A stretch of 64,000 nt of DNA from Bolinopsis microptera (lineage: Eukaryota; Ctenophora; Tentaculata; Lobata; Bolinopsidae), in NCBI RefSeq assembly GCF_026151205.1, contig NC_087073.1, positions 20,612,837-20,676,836 on the forward strand. The letters are read 5' to 3'. The notes beneath the pieces were generated by a model. It saw nothing but the letters and a program-made list of their open reading frames with translations, had not been told where the DNA came from and did no database searches. The number at the start of each line of letters is the position of its first letter. Position 1 is the stretch's first letter. Shown here one piece after another: positions 43,201 to 55,200 of the stretch. The translations under genes and the position numbers were made by a program.

Positions 43201-46200
43201 CATCGGAAGATAACACAGCTGTGGTGTGTAAGGTGATGTTCTTAGAAACATTCGGCATCACTGCCAAAAAATCAAGAATCATAGTTTTTAAAAAATATGA
43301 TAGAAACAGTTCTCTTTCCCACGGATTGGTTGGGAAACCCTCCAATCGCGGGACGGTTCCTGCAGTATTGAGAGCGGCAATTGAAGATCACCTGAATACC
43401 TTGCCAACTGTACCTTCACATTACCGAAGAATGTACTCTCATAAGAGGTATTTCGAGGCATCGCTAACGCTAGCCAAGCTGTTTAAACTGTTTAAAGAAA
43501 AGCATCCTGGCGTGAAAATAGGTCTAACTAGCTACAGTAACATACTTAATTCATTGAACATTGGTTTTTATAAACCTAAGAATGATCAATGCGACCAGTG
43601 TACTTCCTACAAGAATAGCTCGAAAGAAGAAATTGATCTACTACTGTACATCGAACACATTGAGAGGAAAGACATGTGTAGAAATTGTAAGGATGCTGAC
43701 AAAATCAAGGCAAAGGCATGCGACAATTTCGGAGCCTACACCATCGATATGGAAGCTGTAAATTCGTGTCCAAAGGCCGCGTCAGGTGAGTTTTACTATA
43801 TCACCAAGCTTGCTTGTTATAACTTATCATGTTATAACCTTGGGACTGATGAGAAGACTTGCTTCATGTGGGATCAGACACAAGCAAACCGTGGTCCAGA
43901 TGAAATCGGATCGTGTCTCCTATACATTCTGAGAAATCTGCCTGAGAACATTACGGATGTCGTCATTTGGGCAGATTCATGCGGTGGTCAAAACCGCAAT
44001 AAGGAAAATGCAGCAGCAATACTGCACTTCCTTAATGTGGAAGTATCCAACACAGCGCTCCATGTGAAGACTGTGCACCTGAAGTACTTTGAACGTGGAC
44101 ATAACGAATCTGAAGTTGATACCATACATCACATGATAGAAGCAAGTAAGAAGAACCAAGAAATATATTTACCGGACCGGTATAAGGAGATAGCAAGATC
44201 TGCCAGCACAAAAAACCCTATAAAGGTTTTTTCACTGGCATCATATGAGTATCCAGTATATGACGTCCACGCCCTTTGCAAGTCCACCATCATTAACCGC
44301 AATCGATACCGGTTTATTGATCATGAGGGCAAACCGAAGGTTAACGAAGCGTCATGGCTAAGTGCAAAGCGGCTCTCGTTTGCAAAAGGCAGTCGGGCAA
44401 TGACTATCAGCACATTACCCGACCCGGAGAGAACAGATGATGATAAAGTCATTCTCACCGACAGAAAGGTAGGTTGTGTCATTTAGTTATGTATGGTTAT
44501 TATGGCGCGTGATAATATATCAATGAACTTTTTACAAAGCTATACTCGCACTAATGATCATGACATCTTGGCAGTACCTGTACATTTATTCTATTGCAGG
44601 TATACGTAAGCAGCCGTGCTTCAGTAAGATCGGAGGTGGTGGATAAACCTCAACTCACAATCCTCTGCGACGATTCGACAGAGATACCTGTTTCCGAGAG
44701 GGTTATGCTTGGTCTTATTGATCTATGTGAGAAGAGGCTGATACCACAGGGGTATCATGCATTCTACAAGAGTATCACTACTATAGAAAGTGACAAGAGC
44801 GATACTGACTAAAACACATTCCATATTTCTACATTTGCAGCATTTTTATTTTACTATTTTCAATTTCATGGGACAATTATTTTATGCAATATTCATCTTA
44901 GGATGAATGTAGACACAAATTACACTTATTGAAATATTATACACCTTTTAAATTATTGGAATATTAATACAATTTAATTCTATTCATCTATTTATACTAA
45001 TAATGGGATTTAAATAAATCGTGTTCACTGGTTATTGAAAATACAGCAACCTGTTATGAAATCAATAATGTGGCAAACTGAAATTAAACATAGACCATTT
45101 AAACCCATTACGGATGCATAAAATGCCTACTTCAAACGATATTAATCTACATGAGCCTCTATTCCAAGTGTTTGTCAGGAATAAACTTGAAAAGTTAAAA
45201 GGACTTATGTACACATAAGCCCTGTACCGATTCTCACATGTAAGATATTTCAATCAATTAAAAGGGCCTATGTATTGAATATTTTTTTAAAAGGGCCTAT
45301 GTCAAACTTAAATCAATTATACCAATTAGTCAAAAAGAGCCAAGAACATTTTTATATTGTAGAACAGTCAATCTTTCCATTTAAGATGCATAGAAATCAA
45401 ATTCAAATGCTTATCCTAGATCAAATTTCGAGAAATCGGTTTTTATGCATTATCTCAAAACAACTTTTTTTGACATAGGCCCTTTCTATATATAGGTGAC
45501 GATATGTTCAATATTTACCAACCTGACTACTCGCCAGCATAACCTGCCACTACTACCCTAAACTATAAGATTATCCAACGTTTTAGGCTAATCACGCTAG
45601 CAGTCTAATCATAGATTATCCCTCTGATTTTATAGAAGCAACGATCGACCAGGTTGTTGGTATGTCATTTGAACCGTTTAGCTATGACGAGGTGCCGGCC
45701 GGCATCAACAAATCATCCTGACATTAAGAGAGAGTGACGCAAGGCATACACCCGGTCTAACCCCCCATTTTTGGGATAAACCGTCCCACATTGCTGCAGA
45801 TAACGGTCATAGATCAGACAAGGCTGGTCGGTCGGAGGTCGGTCGGAGGTCGGTCGGGCGCCGGTCGGCGGTAGGTGAACGCCGGTCGGAGGTCGGTCGG
45901 AGGTTGGTCGGAGGTTGGTCGGAGGTTGGTCGGAGGTCGATCGGGCGCCGGTCGGGCCTCCGACCGACCTCCGACCGACCTCCGACCGACCTCCGACCGG
46001 CGCCCAACCGACCTCCGACCGGCGCCCGAACGACCTCCGACCGGCGCCCGAACGACCTCCGAAAAACTTGACTTAGAAAATTTTCGGTCAGACTCATTCT
46101 CGATACGTACCTTCTGTATCGAGAGCTCCCGCTTCCGAGCTCGTGTTGCAAAGGGGAGGCCTGCCTTCCGAGATCACATTACCAGGGGGAGCCTCGAGTC

Positions 46201-49200
46201 CAAAATTGTCTCATAGAATGGTCGCCCGACCTACCTCCAACCGACCTCCGACCGACCTCCGACCGGCGCCCGACCGACCTCCGACCGGCGCCCGACCGAC
46301 CTCCGACCGACCTCCGACCGACCTCCGACCGACCTCCGACCGACCTCCAACCGACCTCCGACCGACCTCCGACCGACCTCCGACCGACCTCCGACCGGCG
46401 CCCGACCGACCTCCGACCGACCTCCGACCGACCTCCGACCGACCTCCGACCGACCTCCGACCGACCTCCGACCGACCTCCGACCGACCTCCGATCGACCT
46501 CCGACCGGCGCTCGACCGGCGCCCGACCGGCGCCCGATCGACCTCCGACCAACCTCCGACCAACCTCCGACCAACCTCCGACCGACCTCCGACCGGCGTT
46601 CACCTACCGCCGACCGGCGCCCGACCGACCTCCGACCGACCTCCGACCGACCTCCGACCGACCAGCCTTGTCTGATCTATGACCCAGATAACACTTACTG
46701 TGCCGTAAAAAGCTGTAAAATTAGAACCTCCGATAAGGCGAAATTGTTAGACTAATTAATTAGTCATAGTAAGAGGTGCTTGTAAAATAGAGTTGTGGGA
46801 TTGTTACGGAAATTGATCCTGTAAATTTGATTACGTACGCCTAACTTCAGAAGTTAGTAACTTCTAATTATTTTCAGGCGTTAGGCAATGCTAAGACCAT
46901 TAGGAACGATAATTCCTCGAGATTTGGAAAGTACGTGGAACTTGAGTTTGACAAGCAGACCAATATATCTGGAGCTCACATCTGTACTTATCTTTTGGAG
47001 AAAAGCAGGGTTGTTTTTCAGGTTGGTTCATCATCTTTTCCATTATTTCAAATCTAATACTTAAATTCATTTTTAAAAATAACATTGAAATATGTTCATT
47101 TTGAACACGCCATAATATATATTTCTCAAGTTGACCCAGCCTTGCACCTGTGGTTGCAAAATAGTTCAAACATCAAATTAAGCAACCCTCGTGATCATAA
47201 TCCACATTCCACATACAAATATACGTTACATAGTAATATGTAGCCACTGGGCAATGAACCGCTTGAGCGGCGAATATGCAATCTAATAAAATGTGACAAC
47301 CAGTAACTCAGTTAATGGATCACTAAATAATCTAATATATCTGAACTGGTTGTGGTTGTTCAGTTTCACAAAATAATATTCTCATATTCTACTGAATATT
47401 AACCACCCACTTGTCTCCACACATTAGCCCTCCCATTTATCCAGTGCTTCATTTATACGGGTTTGCGAATTAAGTGGGTGAGTCAGTGAGTGGGCGTGGG
47501 GTGCCATATGTTTTGGTTATTTTCTGAAAATTACAATACAATCAGTGTTAAACCCATAATTTTCATTTAACCATAACTCCGCTTCCGAAACACCGATTTA
47601 CAAAATTCAAAGAAAATTCTGAACTTTTCTTGGAAGGTAGAAATTATGTAAAATCTGGATTGGAGTATTGTTTATGACTTTATGAGTCGCATTGTTGTAA
47701 TGTATTCTGTGTAAAATTATCTTTATCCCGGTTACTGCGACAAGTAAAAATGCTCTTATTAGGAAAAGGATTTTACTCGACGTTTCAATGTAACTACATC
47801 GTATTCATGATCTCAAATTATTCGTTATATAGTAGTGTTGAAAGTATTGAAAGTATTAGAAATTATGGTCATTAGTGCTTCAAGACAGACTGAGTAGTAG
47901 CATGTGACGAATTTTGCTAAACTTTTAAATGATCATGAAGTTGAATTCAAAAGTAACATTTCATGCTTGGTCACCTTCCAAAGTTAACGCACACTTCATT
48001 GATTCTGAATGTTAATAATGTATATCCTCATATTTCACATTTCATTGGACATGAATGAAAACAATGTACAAAATGTGTACATTATACATGTCTACAATCT
48101 ACATTTGCCACAACCTACATCAGTCGCCGAGTCGCCACCGTAAGCAAACTATGTAAGGTATACAGTGTAAGGTATACAGTGTTTAATGCTATGTTTAACC
48201 AATAGCTGGATGTGTACTCATAAAGAACCCCTTATTCTTTACAGTACATTTCACTGTCCTTAGCTCCCGCCAATTTTACCACCGTCACCTGTATAACATC
48301 TCCTAACAATGATAATCTCCATATTATTCACGTGTGTGTTTGGAGGTAGATTAGAGGTGGAGTTTAGTAAACTGACGGTGTGTATTGTACAATCCTTAGA
48401 GATGAGTTAACATTTGGGCGTGTGAGGTTAAATAAGCTACTTATAAGATCTGCACACGATATAATGAGTTAATAACCAATTCTAAATCTCCCTTTCGTCA
48501 ATCGTATGTGATGAATCATCACTGATGATCAATGTACAAATTGATTTCAGAGTAAGAAGATTGTTCCAACCATATTGTAACCCAAGTAACCACATTTCAG
48601 ACAGGACAGTAGCCATGTCGACTATGTAATATAGACATTACAACATTTTTTTGATCGGTCACATACTTCCTAAACTGTCTGTTACAATGCTTATATTTTC
48701 AGGCAAATAACGAGCGAAACTACCACATATTCTACCAGCTGTGTGCTGTACGAGATATCCCTGAAATGAAACACCTACATCTCAGTACGTCATTAACTAT
48801 ACTAAATCTAGTTCCTTTTAATGTATACAACCCTGTGGTTTCCTTGAATACGACAATGTGAATAATTCCACTGAGTCGGCGGACCGATTCTCAGAATTCA
48901 CAGACCGGCTTTTTTCCCTTCAGAACATCCCGATGAGTTCAGATTCACAAGTCAGGGTAAAGCCCCTGTGATAGATAATATGGACGACAGTGAAACATTC
49001 TACGAGATGAGTGAGGGACTGTTTAACCTCGGAATAACAGAGGAACAGCAGCTTTTCTTATTTAGTGTCCTCGCTGCTGTACTGCACATGGGCGATATTC
49101 AATTCAATGAAGAGAGAAATGACAGTTGCTCAATAAGCGTAAGTACTATGTGTTCTAAATGAGCTTTCGATGCAAGCCTCATCCATTTTACACTGCTATG

Positions 49201-52200
49201 TAATTACCAAATCGTCTTTGACTTTTCTGGAGTTGTTGGCGAAGTTCAATGAAATTGCCAGAGTAAAAGTGCTATCTACATAATTGGAACGCGCTAAGAC
49301 TTTTCTAAGCGTCAACGTTACTGCAGTCTACACAAAATTTTAGCGCGCGCTTCTGCAGAATCTGATTTTGCTGCGCGTTGTAAGTTTAACGTCATCGATC
49401 TCACTAACTGCCACATATAATAACTTCCTGGATACTTTTTTTCTCTATCTTCCTTCTTAGTCTACAGAGACTCCCAGTCAAAATTTTAAACTTAACATAA
49501 TTACTCCTAGTTTTCTGTTTTGGTAGAGAATTGCCGGTTCTGATTTTAAAATTGGCGCCAAATAAAGCACTGTTCAGTGTGCCACATGTTCACTTAATGT
49601 GGTTACTACGTACTACATATTACTCTTTTTGAAGATGCCGCTCTCGGCTCTTTGTTAAAACAAATTATGCACATCATGAATCCTATAACTAAATATTTCA
49701 GAATGATGATAAAAGTTTGTTAATAGCAGCAAAACTGATGGGTTTAGAGGTGGCGCAACTTCAGAAATGGCTCTGCCACAAGGTAAATACAATATTTCCT
49801 GTTCAGAAAACTAGTTTTATCTATATCTAGTAAAGTTATATTACCGATGTGGATGGATTTGGTAATCAAAACTACACAAATTTTAATCCTCAGACGTTGA
49901 AAGCAAGAAATGAGACCTTAGTCATGACTTTGAAGAAAAAAGATGCTTTCGCTGGCATGGAAGCATTTGTGAAACACATCTATGCTTCTCTCTTCCTTTG
50001 GATTGTTAAACTTCTTAACGCTGCTCTCTCTAACGGAAAGAAAGATGCTGTCAATTTTATCGGAATCCTGGATATTTACGGGTTTGTTCGCTGTTTATCA
50101 GTTTGACATATTATTGACTGTCAATTTATAAAATTTATTTGATTAATTGACTTAAAAGGTGTTTCAATCTTTTAGTCTTTAGAATGTACAGAGGACTGAG
50201 TGACAGATTATTGCAATATTTCATATTCAGATTTGAAATGTTTGAGGAGAACTCCTTCGAGCAGTTTTGCATCAACTACGCGAACGAAAAACTGCAACAA
50301 CAGTTCAACCAGCATGTTTTCAAACTGGAGCAAGCAGAATATATAAAGGAGCAAATCAAATGGAGCTTTATTGATTTTACTGATAATCAGCCCTGTATTG
50401 ATCTAATTGAAAAGAAGTTAGGAATCATTGATCTGTTGGATGAGCAGTGTAGAGTAAGTATTTAGTGCAGTAGTATAGTATATAGTATATAGTATATAGT
50501 ATATAGTATATAGTATATATGTAGTATAGTGTAGTAGCACTTTCTAGAGAATAGTTGACATTCTGAATGTTGCATGTGATATATTTTCCAGTTAGATTGC
50601 AAGTTCGAGATTCGTACCAGTTACCTTTCGGCCTATTAGATTGAAATGTGTGAATAAAAATGTATTTCTTTCAGATGAACCGTGGTACAGATGAGAACTG
50701 GGTACAGATTTTATACAAAGAATTGACAGATAGCGAACATTTTCAGAAACCTAAAACAGGTGAACGTAAACTCTAATATATACTAATTTTATCATTGAAT
50801 TATACTTGTGTGTTCTAAGCAAGTAATGATGATATTTTATAGCCCATTTTACAGACAGACTCGCCCTTTCAGGTACTGATCAGTTTGTGATAGTGCACTA
50901 CGCTGACAAAGTATCGTATCTTTGTCACGGTTTTATTGCTAAAAACCTGGACTCTGTTAATGAGTCCCATATTAACCTCTTGAAGAACAGCTCAGTAAGT
51001 TGATTTAATTAATAGCTTACTTCTTTATCTTATTATTTAGGATTAAGTTAGTACTTAATGGGTAACTCCTAGAATCTAGCTCAATTCGTAACAACTTGTT
51101 AAGAATTTAGTAATAATAGAATGGCAGTTCTTGAATTATTACCATAATAGCTGTTACTTTAAATGTAGAAATGGAATGGCAGTTCTTCTTCGAACAGTAT
51201 TTGCTCTTTTCTGTCTTGGCTCAAACTTCTATAGCTGCTTACAACAATTTTAATAATTACCGCTGACGAAAATGTAATCTAACATAACTTTCAGTTTCAA
51301 TTCTTTACGGACGTTTTAAATGCCAAAATAGATTTGGATAAGAGAAACGCAAAGAAGGTTCCTATATGTCGTGATTTATGTGCATGTGATTCATGTTAAT
51401 TGTTTAAATGTGCCCATTATTGTGGTTATAATTCACTAATTTATGCATGGATCCCAATTAACGCTGAAGTGATCAGTACATTCCCGCTTATAATCACGAG
51501 CTAAAAAAATGAAGCTGATTATTTACAGATTTATAATTTCTTTGCATGTAAATGTTGATCCCTATTGTAATCTAGATCATGTTGCCTTAGCACCCAATTA
51601 TCAAGTTCGTATTGTCAGAGATGGGAGTTAAAAAGTTAAAACTGTAAAATATAATCACCTGTTGAAACAGCCACGGAAATTCCCAAATTTTCAACCTCCT
51701 CTTTCGTGATATTTATTTTCAGATTTTGTCGTAAATGTATATATAAATTTGTATTTTCATGTCTATGTTACAACCAATAATTGAGAAAATAGAGAAATAA
51801 CAACACCATTGTCCCCATAACAGTTGGAACTAGCGAACGAGGCACTGGGAGGTTCGGACCTCGGCAGCATTACATCCCCTAAAAGGGTGGCCACAAAGTC
51901 CCTGTCTCGCCGCGGCACAACACAAACCCTTTCTAAAACCAGGACTGTTGGAGCTCAGTTCAAATCATCCCTTAATCTTCTCATGGACGCTTTAACCACT
52001 ACTGTGCCCCATTTCATCAGATGTATTAAACCCAACGATGATAAGGAACCTTTTGGGTGAGTAACGGTCAAAAATTTAAGGCTGTTGATTTATTCGTCTA
52101 AACTCACTTTAAATATCGCACTACGACACAATTTCCAATAAATTTAGGCAAAGATTCTCGAATGTTATCTCCGATAATATCTTATCACTGGATTACCCAG

Positions 52201-55200
52201 GTTTGTACCAACACGAGTTGTACAGCAGCTACGAGCCTGTGGTGTTATAGAAACAGTCCGTATCTCCGCTGCTGGATACCCCTCTCGGTGGAGCTACAAG
52301 GAGTTTGAGTCCAGGTATAGTCTCCTGGTCCACTCTCGGAGGGTACGCAAGGGGGAGACTATGGATAATTGTAGGGTTGTCATCAGCTCCATTGTCAGTG
52401 ACAAGGACAAGTATCAGTTCGGAAAGACTAAGATTTTCTTCAGAGCCGGTCAAGTGGCGTACTTTGAGAAGCTCAGGTCAGAGAGGCTGTTCAGTGCGTG
52501 TGTCATGGTGCAGGCCCGAGTGCGGGGCTGGCTGGCTGCCAAACGGTACAATTCAGTCAGAGTAGCCACTATCGCAGTGCAGTGTATGGTGAGGAGAACC
52601 CTGGCCAGAAGGAAGGTACAGAAAATGAGAGAAAACAGAGCAAGTATTGTGATACAGAAACATGTCCGAGGCTGGGTACAGAGGATTAAATACAGGAGAC
52701 TCCTCGTGTCTATCCTCTTCATACAGTCTGCTCATCGTGCTCAAGTCGCTTATAAGAACTTCCTCACTGTTAAATATGAACACAATGCTAAAATTATTCA
52801 GGTTTGTTTAAGTTCACGACATCAATTATTTTCTAAATATTTTAAACCCATTTAAGAATTGAAAAACTTGAGTTAAGATTATAAATCTGAATTTCTCATT
52901 TCTTTGAATATGTAAGATATTCTTTGATGACGGATTAATCCAGAAACACGTGCGTGGATGGTTGGCACGCTGCGCGTACAAACAGCACATGCGGAAGATT
53001 ATCCAGATCCAGAGCTGTGTCAGACGGCACCTTGCCAAGAAGAAACTCAAAGCACTCAAGGTCGGTGTATGCTAAATTTACAAATTTAGAATGATAAAAA
53101 TAAAAATACTTGAAAATATTATGGTCTTAAAAACTTTTAAGTCGTTAGTTCTTACTCCTTAACAACTTAATTGTAGCTTGATGATGTACAGAGCGAGCTA
53201 GATTCACCTTCGGACACACAAACAGACTCACAAACAAACAGATTTCCTACTTCATACAATGACAAACTTGACGGTCACATAAAAGTTTTTAAAGACAAAC
53301 AAATACTGTTGTCCCAAATATCGCAAAGTAGTCTTGGGTCAGATTCAGATTACAGTTCAGAAACATTATCACGCCCGAGCACATGTGATCAAATTGTTCA
53401 GACAGACATGGATTTGCTTTTACCCTTTCTGCATGGATCAAGTGTATGTCTTGTCCTAAAATCGGAGGCCTATAGATGTGGATACTGGTGGGGAGGTGAA
53501 ACACATTTGTTTACTTTAATAGTAAGCACATGTTCAGCGGGTTGAGGAGGTGAAACACATTTGTTTACATTTTTAGGGTAAGCACATGTTCAGCGGGTTG
53601 AAGAGATGATACACATTTTGTATTATGGAAGGCTTGTAACACTTGTAACGCTTTCTTGTTACCCCCCTTTGAAGGCCCCGAATTATTTTCTGAACGAAAG
53701 CTCAAAAATAACCGAGAAATCGACCTTCTTATTAACTCATTTTGATGACTGTTTCTGACCTAAAATTGCACGAAAAATCGATTTAGCTAGGTTTCAGAAC
53801 CTATAAACACTTCCTTATCCCTCAAAATTGATGTTTTATAGTTGATACGAGCAACAAGCAACATATGTTTTGATCCTTCGGTTCTACTCATGACCTAGGC
53901 AGTTAAGCTGAACCCGACAGATCGAGGCAATCCTCACCTTAACTGATCAAACTGGTACTAACACAATTTTCAGATATAAATGTTCTTTGCGATATGTTTA
54001 TTGCAGCTTTGCAACTTGAGTGAAGACCAGAGTACGAAAACACACAGCAGGTAAGCAACTCACTTTTGGTGACTGTTCCTCACGAACATTCTGATCCTGT
54101 AACAATTTAGTATACGGTAGCTTAGAAGTGAAACCCACTTATTGTAGTACCAACTATGGTCATACGAGACTAAGGAATAATATACATAAATAAGTTACAT
54201 AATAAATTACCATATATAACAAACATATCGAACAGGTACTATCACAATTTCCAGAGCAGGTACTACTACTATCACAATTTCCAGAGCGTAATTTTCACAA
54301 TTTCCAGAGCATAACAAAGTCAAAAGAAACACAACGAAGGTAGGTTACCAACACCACAATATAACAATTATACTAACAACTGAATTAAATTTATTCTGAC
54401 GACGGGCAGCCCTGATGTGCTCCGTCATCCTCAACGAGCGACCACTAATTGTAATAGAGGTGTTATGTCATGTGACACCGATCCGTCCAATCACAAACAG
54501 GACGAGTCAGCAGATCGATATCGTGTGTTTACTTTCCTTATCTTTATTTGACCCTCTGTTCACATTGTTATCTCTACCACATCTCGGCTCGGCAAGGTCC
54601 ACGTGCAATATCTGCACCGCGGTAAACACGCCATGATTACGTCATAAACTTGAAATAGTGTGATTGTTGTACTTATATAACCGTGCCCATTGCCCACGTA
54701 CAATACAAACTGTTGGGGGGGGGGGGGGGGGGATTGTAGGAACTTATCGTCCAGTCATGAACAGAATATTAACATAATTTTCTAGTTATTTAAGCAGACC
54801 TGGTCATTTTTAAAAAAATCACTGTCCACTTCCCTCAAAAAAACAGGGTTCAAATTAACAAGTTGGGCACACACGAATGCGATGTTGCTCAGATAAGGCA
54901 ACATCTTCGCCACAACTTTGTTTCCCAAAATCTTGTACCGCTTCAGATAGCCAATTGAGCGTTCCACGTGGATGCGGGCGATGCTGACTTTTCTGCTGGC
55001 TGCTACTTCTTCCGGCGTGAACTGAGTCTTGCCCCACATCCCCGCTGGGATGTTTAGTGTAACTCCTGAAATTTAATTCGCTTTTTATGCCGCTTATTCT
55101 TAACTAACCGGACGTTGATTCATCACTCTACACTTAATAGCGTACAGCAAAGCTCTAACCCATGATCCGAAACCACTGAACCATTTCAACAGCGCACCTA

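Larger units (their letters stand above)
39028..45505 (+). mobile_element. 6.5 kb DNA transposon with own spliced gene
   Basis: Inverted ends share ATATCGTCACCTA and AGAAAGGGCCTATGTC (39,030-39,062 against 45,473-45,505, a few mismatches). Possible 4-bp target duplication GTTC (39,024-39,027 and 45,506-45,509). Subterminal regions hold many partial copies of AGGGCCTATGTCGACATAGG-like palindromes. The interior gene encodes a transposase-like protein on the same strand as MYO5. A 4-bp duplication would suit the Sola group, but class assignment needs a database search. Confidence 0.8.
38670..46877 (+). other. MYO5 intron 5 (8.2 kb)
   Basis: Largest intron in the window. It contains the 6.5 kb transposon (39,028-45,505) with its own gene, an isolated exon-like fragment at 45,636-45,721, and a foldback element (45,805-46,684). 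It begins at donor GTTACA and ends TTTTCAG. Confidence 0.9.

Noticed and set aside
46143-46682. Arg/Pro-rich open frames ([11 protein letters not shown])
   Set aside because: They are products of the foldback arm repeat, and both strands are equally open.
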